Made by a program: the position numbers and the translations under genes | Assembly (NCBI GenBank): GCA_023079485.1 | Contig: CM041109.1 | Location: 1,435,549-1,499,548, forward strand | From: Archilochus colubris | Lineage: Eukaryota > Chordata > Aves > Apodiformes > Trochilidae | Direction: 5' to 3' | DNA length: 64,000 nucleotides | Notes under the pieces: model-generated | Database searches by the model: none | The model's input: the letters and a program-made list of their open reading frames with translations, nothing else | What the model was told of the DNA's origin: nothing | Shown here: positions 55,219 to 64,000 of the stretch, one piece after another | How positions within the stretch are numbered: position 1 is the stretch's first letter | Layout of the letters: every line of letters starts with the position of its first letter

Positions 55219-55434
55219 TCAGTTGCCACCACAGCAGCCACCACCACAGCAGCCTCGTCTGTTATTGCTGCTGATGGTGTAGCAGCAGGACTGCATGGGC
55301 ATGCAGCAGGGTCTGGGGCAGCAGTACTGCATGGGTGAGCAGCACGGTGTCTTGCAGCACTTGGGGCTGCTGTAGCAGCACACGGTGTACCTTCGGTTGT
55401 TGTTATTGCAGCATCCGCAACCTCCGGAGCCCAT
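55219..55434 (-). CDS. Small Cys-rich EDC protein A
   Basis: A single coding exon of 71 residues with about 18 cysteines, mostly as CC pairs: MGSGGCGCC, four Asn then RRYTVCCYSS, PKCCKTPCCSPMQYCC, CCYTISSNNRRGCC and a final GGGCCGGN. The 28-bp 5' UTR in this exon starts at acceptor ccttccag (55463). The non-coding exon 1 (56258 to about 56300) is about 0.8 kb away across an intron that holds a large pyrimidine microsatellite. CC pairs with Gly, Pro and Asn suggest a disulfide-linked structural protein of feather, scale or claw. After the TGA the same frame stays open for 30 codons (see findings). Proteome data are needed to tell whether the product stops at the TGA. No published name is assigned. 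The nearest relative is the copy at 59234-59449. Confidence 0.72.
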   Translation of the reverse strand: MGSGGCGCCNNNNRRYTVCCYSSPKCCKTPCCSPMQYCCPRPCCMPMQSCCYTISSNNRRGCCGGGCCGGN

Positions 55435-55608
55435 GGTGGTGTTGGGAGTAGTGTGGGCAAAGCTGGAAGGAACAGAGGGAGTCTGGCTGTGAATGGGAGC
55501 AGGATACTTGGGATGACAGAATGAATTCAAAGCTCTGCTGAGACTAAGTTCAGGAATTGAAGGAGCTGAACCTTCTGGCTTGTTTGTGGCAAATTTCGCT
55601 GTAGCTCC

Positions 55609-55610
55609 TC

Positions 55611-55653
<43 letters not shown>

Positions 55654-55943
55654 GTCTTTCTTTCTGTCTTTCTGTCTTTCTGTCTTTCTGTCTTTCTGTC
55701 TTTCTGTCTTTCTGTCTTTCTGTCTTTCTGTCTGTCTGTCTTTCTGTCTGTCTGTCTTTCTGTCTGTCTTTCTGTCTGTCTTTCTGTCTGTCTTTCTGTC
55801 TGTCTTTCTGTCTTTCTGTCTTTCTGTCTTTCTGTCTTTCTGTCTTTCTGTCTTTCTGTCTTTCTGTTTGTCTTTCTGTCTTTCTTTTCTTCCTTTCTTT
55901 TCTTTCTCTTCTTTCTTTTCTTTCTTTTCTTTCTTTTCTTTTC
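55609..55943. repeat. Compound (CTTT)n/(CTGT)n microsatellite, about 335 bp
   Basis: Pure pyrimidine-plus-G tract of tttc, tgtc and tttct units on the plus strand, inside the intron of small Cys-rich gene A. It is absent from the intron of copy B, so it expanded after or apart from the duplication. Confidence 0.97.
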
Positions 55944-56257
55944 ATGTTATCTTGGTACAACGCGTAGTTGTACCAAGGTACCCCTTATGTCTTAGAACAC
56001 AACACAATCCACATCATCCTCATTCTGGGCACTCCTAACACATCCTCAGTGCCCATCATAGCCATCATCACAGCATGATACTGCTGTACCCTCTCCATGC
56101 TTTAATGCTCCCATGTCGTCCCCATTAATTCGTAGTACCGAGCTCGTAAAAACCCAACTTCAACCAAGCCCTAGTCCAGAATCCAGTTATGTTTGGATAC
56201 TGTTGTAAGATACCCATAGCATTCTGTGAAAAGGAATATTCAGATATTCTCACTTAC

Positions 56258-56331
56258 CTTGGTGAAAAGTGAGGAGAGGTGAAGGGAAGAGACGAGTGAA
56301 TGAAGTGAGCTGGGCCAGGAGGCCTTTTATA
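56258..56331 (-). promoter_or_regulatory. Promoter and non-coding exon 1 of small Cys-rich gene A
   Basis: Minus-strand TATAAAA (56325-56331), with donor AAG|GTAAGT just below 56258. TAATTG is at 56484-56489. Confidence 0.78.
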
Positions 56332-56499
56332 GTCCCAGACACTGTCCTCCTGGAAGTGAGACAGCCATTGACCATTCAGACATCCCTATTTACTAACCCA
56401 AACCCATACTTTTTACCTATACGTGTCTCCTGGTATTTACTGTTTGCCTCATTATTTGCAATCACCACCTTTGCTCTGCCTCGTAATTGTTTAGCCTGC

Positions 56500-58930
56500 A
56501 GATAATCAAAGGGCTCCTGTGAATACTGATGAATTTGTCCTCTCTGCAACCATACAAGGGAGACAAAAAATGTTTCCTCGTATCTGCTTGACAAATGCAG
56601 AGCGAGGTGGCCAAAGATGCTAAGGATCTTACTCAGCAGCGGCCAATGCTGAATCAGTGTAAGAGCCAAAACTAAACTCTTGGGTTGTGTCTTTTGGACA
56701 CGTGATGGGCTGTTTCATTGGGCTGATGTTTGAAACAAATATTTGAATAATGTCCTGTAAATGTTCTCAGTGACAGGACACGCGTGTGCAGGGGGAAAAA
56801 GAAGTCCGAGTGCTTGGGATGTTCCGGGACTGAATTTACCTCTTGAGCCTCTGTCACCTGCCCGTGACTCTATGCCAGATCATCTTGCTCTCATGCATGT
56901 TAAGAGCATCTTTATGATGTTTAAAGCCATCTTTGGCTTTTGACTTGCCTAAATTTTTGTGAATCCTCCAATCTGTGTGTGTGGGGGGTGTTATGTTTGC
57001 ACTTGGGCATCGCTAGAGGAGGGCGGACAAAAATGCTTCAAGTCCTGCTGGGTTTGGCTGGAACCAAACTTTCCTCAGAATGTTTTCTACAACTCTGAAT
57101 TGATTTGGCTTCATCTTGGTACATTTTACATTAAAAAGAACAAGTTAAGGGGCAGCAGTTTGTGCAAGTGGAGACTCAAGGAGGCAAGGTCCTGGGCATG
57201 ATGCATTGCAAATCAACTTGTCCTTCCTACAACCTCCCTTTTACCCAGCTAAAATTCTAATGCATGCTGGAGCCTCAGCACTGTGTGGGACCATCCATGC
57301 CCAGATCCTTGGTAGGGAAAGAGAGGGGGGTTTAGAGTTGGAGATGATGCAGGTAAATGGAAGAGCCTGTTTGGATTGAGATGGTAAGAGGAGGAATAAG
57401 ATGGAAGAGATATGATAAGCAGAGAAAATTTATCCTAACTGGGGTCATGGAGCTCTGTGGGAGGCAGGGACTCAGAAGTGATGCAGAAGAGATATTGTTG
57501 AGGTGGAACCAGTTTCTGGGAGGGAAGGAGGAAGGAAGGTCAAGGTAAGGCAGAGCCTTGGGCAGCTGAGCCAGGGTGGATGAAGGCTTAGTCAATGCCA
57601 GCCACTGCCTCCCATGCACTTTGCTGTGGGATTGAATGCTGGCACTGGGAAGGAATATTTTTTCTACAGTCTAAAATTGCAGCTCTCGGTTGAAGACCTC
57701 GCCACATTATCCTGAGAGGAGTGCTGCCTAATGATGGGATGGCTGAGCCTGCCTGGCCAGTTCCCTGCCTCCTGTCTGACACTCTCCAGGATCCCTGGGG
57801 TGCTCTGAAGAGAGCTGCTCCTGGATGAACAGCCCTGACAATCCTTGCAAGGGCCTTAATTTGCTCCCTGCACAGTGCAACGGGGACCAGATTGTGATTT
57901 TTGTACTGCTTCACCCTTGCAAAAAATGCAGCCAGCTCCTTTCCAGACTTTGCTGGAATTACAGTAATTCCTTGAGCAAAATATTAGAGAATTAACACAA
58001 CTTCTCCAGGTAGGGTAGAAGAACATGCATGGCATTTTCTTTCCAACAGGTCCCCTCTGTCGAGGCAGATGCCTGCTTGGCCATGAGAACTGATTAATTT
58101 ACAAGGAATTAATGTGGCAGGAGCACACACTTCACTTCTGTCTCCAGAGGGAAAGATCTCATTGGCAGATCCTGCAACTGCAAGAAGCGATGGCTTAGGT
58201 GGCCATTTCCCACCCGTGATGATGGTGACCAGACATTTGTGTAACTTAGATGTTCCAGTGGTCTTTGGTGAGAGGGCTGTGGATCTTTATGCAAAGAAGA
58301 GACTGAGTTGTTCTAGAAGAGAGCCAGTAAAGGGCATTAGACACAGAAGGACTGTGGTGCAGATCTCCTGTGCTATGTTTTGGTACAGTTCTTATTGACC
58401 CAGTCCTTCAAGACCCTGGTGGTTCCTCACCATTTGCTCTAACACCTGAGCTCAATGCTAACCCAGGCATTTAGCAGAGGCAAGACCTCCATCTCATCAA
58501 TGTGAAACTATTCATAGGGACTGTTTGTAGGTTCTGAAGTAGACCTCGAGCTCATTGAAATACAAGGAGCTTTCCCAGTTGGGATGATGTGCCTGTGTCA
58601 AACTGTTTCAGGAGAAATCCACATCATACAAGCTTATGTATTATTTTCTTTGCGTTTCTTTGTGATTTTACAGTGAGAGGAGAAAAACTGCTTGCAGAGG
58701 TGCCAGGCACTCAGCTGGTGTTTGGACAGACCCCTGCAGAAGCTGAGAGCTTCATCAGGGATGTGTTGATTTTATTTGTGAAGGCAAAATCCCCCAGCTG
58801 ATACCTTTTAGACAGGCTCATCCCAACACTGGAAGAAGATGCAACGAAAATGTAATAGATGCCATGATGGACTCTGGATGCTCCAGCTAGCAAACAGAAA
58901 ATCACCAGGAATTCCGTAGGGTTATGCATT
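56500..58930. other. Intergenic between small Cys-rich genes A and B
   Basis: No gene was recognised. Confidence 0.4.
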
Positions 58931-58936
58931 AGACAT

Positions 58937-58942
58937 TTTATT
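58937..58942 (-). terminator. Polyadenylation signal of small Cys-rich gene B
   Basis: TTTATT on the plus strand, about 290 bp after the TGA. The 3' UTRs of A and B align along most of their length. Confidence 0.75.
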
Positions 58943-59233
58943 GTATTTTTTTTTTCCCAGACAGATTGAATCAAAGCAGCGATGAAAAGAATTAAACACC
59001 CACCACACCAGGAGGAAAATTAACAGCAGGACTAATGCTTACAAAGAAAACAATCACACAGATCAGTGGAGGGGAACTTCAAGGCACATCACAAGCATTC
59101 AGAGCCTAAAGGCAGGCAAAGAAAAGAAGATCTACAGTCTTGAAGCAAAAGAGGAAGAACATTTAGGCTGGTATCCATATCCGTATCCAACACCACGTGA
59201 GCCGGGAGGGAAGCAGCAGGCAGCACAGGGGAC

Positions 59234-59449
59234 TCAGTTGCCACCACAGCAGCCACCACCACAGCAGCCTCGTCTGTTGTTGCTGCTGATGGTGTAGCAG
59301 CAGGACTGCTGGGGCATGCAGCAGGGGCTGGGGCAGCAGTACTGCATGGGTGAGCAGCACGGTGTCTTGCAGCACTTGGGGCTGCTGTAGCAGCACACGG
59401 TGTACCTTCGGTTGTTGTTATTGCAGCATCCGCAACCTCCGGAGCCCAT
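59234..59449 (-). CDS. Small Cys-rich EDC protein B (duplicate of A)
   Basis: 71 residues, identical to copy A except for Arg to Ser at about residue 41 and Met to Gln at about residue 47. Exon layout is the same: acceptor at 59478-59479, non-coding exon 1 at 59831 to about 59870, TATA box beyond. The intron is only about 350 bp and has no microsatellite. The frame after the TGA is open for 33 codons and encodes nearly the same Cys/Gly/Tyr-rich peptide as in copy A. The similarity of coding exon and 3' UTR, against unlike introns, suggests recent duplication or gene conversion limited to exon 2. A structural role in feather or scale is inferred. Confidence 0.72.
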   Translation of the reverse strand: MGSGGCGCCNNNNRRYTVCCYSSPKCCKTPCCSPMQYCCPSPCCMPQQSCCYTISSNNRRGCCGGGCCGGN

Positions 59450-59830
59450 GGTGGTGTTGGGAGTAGTGTGGGCAAAGCTGGAAGGAACAGAGAGAGCCTC
59501 TTGGTTTCTTTTACTCTGCATAAATTTCCTGGTTGTTTCTGGAGTTTTAAGCATAATCCTTCCAGAATCTACCCCAAAGTAGCTGGGGAAGTCTCCACTG
59601 TCCAGAATCCCATGAAACCCTGCCCCTGAGGTCTCCACATTTTTGCATTGGCCACCACTGACTAGCACTGGTTCTATTAGAAAGAAGCCACCTAGGTGGA
59701 TCCCAAAGCCAACCTCTCAAAATCGATCCCAAACTGGACAGTAGAGGAAACCATGGATGGCTTACTACAAGAAGCACTCAAAAGGATGGTAGAATGCAGA
59801 AGAAAAGGCAAGCAGTAAGCTCAGACTTAC

Positions 59831-59907
59831 CCTGTTCACCAGTGAGGACAAATGAAGAGAAGTCAAGTGGCGTGAATGAAGACCACTGGGATGGGGAGCC
59901 TTTTATA
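59831..59907 (-). promoter_or_regulatory. Promoter and non-coding exon 1 of small Cys-rich gene B
   Basis: Minus-strand TATAAAA (59901-59907), with donor AGG|GTAAGT just below 59831. TAATTAG is at 60053-60059. Confidence 0.78.
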
Positions 59908-60069
59908 TGGTTCAAAGCCACCCCCCCTGGAAATGAGGCATTCTTTGACAATTCTGACCTCACTGTGTATCACCCAATCTGTGCCTCTCACATGTTTTCC
60001 GGTATTTAATCTTTACTTCTTTCAGTTTGCTCACCACCTCAAATGGGCACCCTAATTAGTTGCACAGAC

Positions 60070-61375
60070 AAACAAGAGGTGCAAATTTTCTAATGAATTT
60101 GCATTAATGAGAAGCAGATGTGGCTGCAAGGGTTTCCTCTCCACTTCCCGAGGTGTGACCTTGAGACAGAGACACTTAACAATGTGCCTGGGGCTGGAGG
60201 GTACTGAAACCGTGGAGGAACCAGGCCTAGAACTCAAGGATGTCACCTCTCACATGTCCCCTCTGCGCTTGGATGGGCTTTTTTGGAGGCCAGTGGAAAT
60301 TATTGGTTAATATCAATTTTTCCTGTCTCTGAGAGGTGGCTGCATGCTAAGCATGAGAGTTTCTTCTTTCTTGTTCTGGGGTCTCCCTTCACGGTGCTTA
60401 CACCCCCTGCTTTTTGTTTCTGTTTAACTATTAAGATTTTTTTTTTCATTTTCATCCATGAAAGGGATGAATTAAATCTAAAGTAATCATCTTTCAGAGC
60501 AGCAGTGCACACACGTGAGTGTTTCTCTGTGTTGTTTCCATACTCTCCATTTTCTGAGATTATTGCCAAGCTCTGTGAGAAGACACCTCGTGTATGGTGG
60601 CATTCGTGATGATCCCATCTGAGTGTCTCACACTATGTGATTCTGTGTCAGTTCAGGCAAGCATGAGGTTCAAGATTGGAAACCCAACCCTGAGTGCCTT
60701 TCTCCATGCTGTTCTGCTCTACCTAAGGAGCCCAACTAGTATCTCACAGATGATCTGAGAATCAAGCACCCAATTGGACTTTTCCAGCATTTGCTTTTAG
60801 TCCTTTTGGCTGCAGAGTGCTCAGGACGAGGCTGCTGTGCATGCAAAACTTGACTGATCATTCAAGAGGGAATGGATGAGATAGATGGAGTCAACATGGA
60901 GAGTATGAAACAGGACTGGGAATGAGGGAAGGAATTGTGACCATGTGCAGAGCCAAAACAGATCCAAGTGAGAAGAAGAAGGTGTTGATGGAATTTGCAT
61001 ATGGTGAGAGGGGGCAGCAATATAAGATGAGAGTCTCAAGATGCTGAGGTAGCATCTATTCATGGCAGATAAAGGTTACCATCATGTTCAGCAGACTCTG
61101 AATGTAAAGCTGGAGTGGTGGCACGTGATCTCTGGTGGCTAGGACATTGAGCTCCTTCTCAAGATGAGAGCAAGACTTCCCATGATGTTGGATGTCTCTT
61201 CTGGAATTGTCCCTAGGGGAGCATTGTTTTGGTCACTCAGTAATAGCCAGATACTTGCCTGCAGGAAGTAATGTCCTCTTTGTGTAAGCCCTCAAACATG
61301 TCATCCACTGAATAAGTAATTCATTGACTTTTTATCAGGCTTTATTGTTGCCATATTGGACAAGATGATCCCTGT
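60070..61375. other. Intergenic, no gene recognised
   Basis: No exon, known repeat or TATA-led unit was recognised. Confidence 0.4.
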
Positions 61376-61379
61376 GTAA

Positions 61380-61805
61380 AAAATCACGGAATGGCTTGGG
61401 CTGGAAGCAACCTTTAAAGGTCATCTAGTCCAAATCTGGGCAATGATCAGGAACATCTTCAACAGGATCAGACCAATCTGATCTTCAATGTTTCCAGGGA
61501 TGGGGCATTTACTACCTCTCTTTGCAACCTGGGCCACTGTTTCACCACCCTTATAAGAAATCTCTTCCTTCTATCTATACTGAATCTCCCTTCCTTTTGT
61601 TTAAAACCATCACCCCTTGTCCTATCACTACAGGCTCTCCTAAAATGTCCTTTAAATATTTAAATGCTGCAATAAAGTGTTCCTGGAACCTTCTCTAAAC
61701 TGAACAACTCCAACTCTCTCAACCTGTCCTCATAGGAGAGATGTTCTATTCCTCTGATAATCTTGGTGGTCCTCCTCCAGACCCTCTCCAACAGGTCCAC
61801 GTCTT
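61380..61805 (-). mobile_element. CR1 LINE fragment
   Basis: Reverse-oriented CR1: aatcacggaatggcttgggc, tttccagggatggggcattt, aagaaatctcttccttct, ccccttgtcctatcactac, cctctccaacaggtccacg. Confidence 0.92.
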
Positions 61806-61809
61806 TCTT

Positions 61810-62925
61810 AAAAATTGTATTTGAACCTTGCAAGACTGTTGTTAATCATGGTCCTCTAAAGGCATTTAATGCATAGTTGGGTCAGAAGTAACATCTTCAA
61901 CATTAAATTCCTTTGGCATGCCATGCCATGATGTCTTTGTAAACTTCCATGGTGGTTACGTAATTTTGAGAGCTACAGGTCATGGCAGCTTTTCCAGTAT
62001 ATCATGAAATGAATATTCACAAGATTTCCTGAACAGAATCCACTCCTGATATTGTATGGCGTAGGGGATCCTCCTGCCAATGTGGTGTACCTGATTTACC
62101 TGTTATCAAAAACTCCTAAGGACCTCAATCATCTTCTCAGGAGAGTCTAACGTGGTAGAGAAAATTCTTCTAATGCAGACTTTGAATATGTGCTGAAGAT
62201 TTGGTTGAGGGAAGCAATCAAGAGACTGCTCAAGGCAGTTTCCCGAGACGTGCAATTCAGAGCTGAGTCCTGAATTTTAATGGCAAAGGAAGTCCCAGCC
62301 AGGTAGAGAAGTTATTGTTGACTCATGGGTGTGATATTTTAGGAATGAAGCTTTTAAGTTGGATGCTAACACCTGGGTTTCATTCTACTCCTTGTAATCT
62401 GGGAATGCTGAGGATGAGAATCCCTACTCGCACCCAAGTAATTCACTGATTTAAGGTGCTTTTTGAAATTTTGGTTTTGAAGATGGGGCAGAAGATGATG
62501 GTGCCTGCTACCCATTGAGCAGTGAATTCTGCTCAGTACCCACTGAAATACCTGTGCCAGCATCAGGAATGAGTTCCTACACATCTTATGAAGTGTTTTT
62601 AAATGGGGGAATTACTCATGCTTCAGTCAGTCTGCATGCTTTGAGTTTTATCTTAACAATTTAGATTGACAGTAAAAATTGACCTACTGATCAGTAGGTG
62701 CAAGAAGGAGTCAAACTTTCTGCTTGACCTGATTCATATCAGTGGAAGCATGACCAGGCAGCTCTTTGCTTCCTAAAGGTTCTGCTGTGCTACAGGAGCG
62801 TGGCTGCAGCCAGCAGGATCCTGGCTGAAGGCACAGAAAATGACATTGGAATGAGGACATGTTCTGGGCAAAGCAAAGAAGAACCAAAAGACAGGATATT
62901 TTGCATTTTGCTGAATGCTAAATTT
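61810..62925. other. Intergenic, no gene recognised
   Basis: No exon or repeat recognised before the EDCRP 3' UTR. Confidence 0.4.
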
Positions 62926-62933
62926 TATTGTCT

Positions 62934-62939
62934 ACAAGT
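62934..62939 (-). terminator. EDCRP: EDCRP polyadenylation signal
   Basis: TTTATT on the plus strand, about 315 bp after the EDCRP stop codon. Confidence 0.75.
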
Positions 62940-63252
62940 CAAGAGAGAAAAAGAAGAACGAGCACATTAACAGCAAAGGTATCCCAAGTCCCATGCACCA
63001 AGAAGAGAGGAAATCACAAGTACCTAAAAGCCCTTAGGGGCCTATATTCAAGACCATCTCAGATGTTCAATAATTGAAGGACAGAAAGAAGAAGACAGCT
63101 AAAGTTTGAAGACAAGAAGCAAACTGCTAAGGATTTACTCCCCCATCATGTAAATCAGAAGCAAATGATCAGGTTTTCATCTCCTCGTGCCTGTTGGTGT
63201 TGCACGACAGAGACGAGAGCCCGGGGAGCTGCTCTTGCTACCCAGAGTAGAC

Positions 63253-64000
63253 TCAGCAAGTCTTCTTGATGGCACTGCAGCACTGCTGGATGGGGATGCA
63301 GTACTTCCTCACGGGAGGGCAGCACGGGGTGCAGCAGGGGCTGCAACACACCGTAGTGGGCTTCTTCACCAAGTAAGAGCAGCAAGTTGAAGAGCAGCAG
63401 CAGGGACGGCAGCTACAGGAGCAGCAGGGACGGCAGCCAGAGGTGCAGCAGGACTTCTGGCACACCTTGGTGCAGCAGACTGGAGGGCACGGGGCACAGC
63501 AGACAGACTGCTGGCATGGGTCACAGCAGGAAGACTGCTGGCACGGGTCACAGCAGGGCTTCTGGCATGGGTCACAGCAGACAGACTGTTGGCACGGGTC
63601 ACAGCAGGAAGACTGCTGGCACGGGTCACAGCAGGGCTTCTGGCATGGGTCACAGCAGGATTGCTGGCACGGGTCACAGCAGACAGACTGCTGGCACGGG
63701 TCACAGCAGGGTTTCTGGCATGGGTCACAGCAGACAGACTGCTGGCATGGGTCACAGCAAGGCTTCTGGCATGGGTCACAGCAGGATTGCTGGCACGGGT
63801 CACAGCAGACAGACTGCTGGCATGGGTCACAGCAGGGCTTCTGGCACGGGTCACAACAGGACTGCTGGCATGGGTCACAGCAAGGCTTCTGGCATGGGTC
63901 ACAACAGGACTGCTGGCATGGGTCACAGCAAGGCTTCTGGCATGGGTCGCAGCAGCAGGACTGCTGACACGGGTCGCAGCAGAGGGTCTTGGTGCATGGC
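63253..64000 (-). CDS. EDCRP: EDCRP, epidermal differentiation cysteine-rich protein (3' part)
   Basis: Open in one minus-strand frame from the window edge to the TGA at 63253-63255 (about 248 codons visible); the N-terminus lies beyond position 64000. The visible part is about nineteen units of seven to nine residues, CCDPCQKP, CCDPCQQS and CCDPCQQSV, in alternating order. A unique Cys-rich C-terminus of about 85 residues follows, with SCRPCCCSSTCCSYL, a KKPTTVCC segment and a final CSAIKKTC. About one third of residues are Cys. The repeat type and its place beside other EDC genes match EDCRP, a bird protein expressed in feathers and compared with hair keratin-associated proteins for its cysteine content. 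Heavy disulfide bonding is inferred. The repeated DNA also keeps the opposite strand open, which is a shadow. Confidence 0.85.
   Translation of the reverse strand, partial: PCTKTLCCDPCQQSCCCDPCQKPCCDPCQQSCCDPCQKPCCDPCQQSCCDPCQKPCCDPCQQSVCCDPCQQSCCDPCQKPCCDPCQQSVCCDPCQKPCCDPCQQSVCCDPCQQSCCDPCQKPCCDPCQQSSCCDPCQQSVCCDPCQKPCCDPCQQSSCCDPCQQSVCCAPCPPVCCTKVCQKSCCTSGCRPCCSCSCRPCCCSSTCCSYLVKKPTTVCCSPCCTPCCPPVRKYCIPIQQCCSAIKKTC

Noticed and set aside
55074..55460. Ala/Pro-rich 128-codon frames overlapping the small Cys-rich genes (also 59089-59475)
   Set aside because: These are in another frame of the same strand and are open in both copies because the copies are nearly identical. The Cys-rich frame has the right start, 5' UTR position and EDC composition.
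63460..63967. Regular spaced repeats resembling a CRISPR array
   Set aside because: The units encode CCDPCQ in frame, without unique spacers, in a vertebrate genome.

Overview
The window is avian genomic DNA carrying the S100 end of the epidermal differentiation complex (EDC). Four kinds of evidence point to a bird: CR1 LINE fragments throughout; an S100 cluster that includes an MRP126 (avian S100A9) gene; EDC genes known only from sauropsids (EDKM with its KKLIQQ motif, EDWM with its WYDP motif); and the Cys-rich feather gene EDCRP. I cannot name the species.

Left half (about 1-32.7 kb, plus strand): six S100-type genes in head-to-tail order plus one chimera. They are S100A16 (4952-5402), an S100A4-like paralogue (8344-9374), S100A4 (11649-12052), two S100A8/A12-like genes (16044-16598 and 19512-20275), MRP126/S100A9 (23369-25117) and EDKM (32297-32684). 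Each S100 gene has a short first exon, an exon for the N-terminal pseudo-EF-hand and a last exon for the canonical EF-hand. Most have a TATA box about 30 bp before the presumed cap site. The three A8/A9/A12-type genes keep a full set of zinc ligands (His, Asp and HxxxH), and two have long His-rich tails, which fits metal-sequestering innate defence. EDKM keeps only the N-terminal half of an S100 and so links the S100 family to the EDC genes beside it.

Right half (about 35-64 kb, minus strand): simple EDC genes, each with a TATA box, a short non-coding exon 1, one intron, a single coding exon and an AATAAA or variant signal. They are three loricrin-like Gly/Ser/Cys/His genes (35366-35701, 38804-39187, 42636-43007), EDWM (47369-48319), an unnamed Cys/Pro/His-rich gene (51327-51938), a near-identical pair of small Cys-rich genes (55219-55434, 59234-59449) and the 3' part of EDCRP (63253 to beyond the window). 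Their products are structural cornified-envelope or feather proteins, likely cross-linked by transglutaminase (Gln/Lys ends) and disulfides. Four of the promoters share a TGACTCA site 108-119 bp upstream of TATA, and all seven visible promoters share a TAATT core 145-190 bp upstream.

The observations most worth following are: an in-frame Cys/Gly/Tyr-rich coding-like extension after the TGA stop in both small Cys-rich genes; a 195-bp near-perfect palindrome with a 6-bp target-site duplication; a GC-AG intron in MRP126; the shared promoter module; and a CR1 nested in an older CR1. The rest is intergenic DNA with CR1 fragments and simple repeats.
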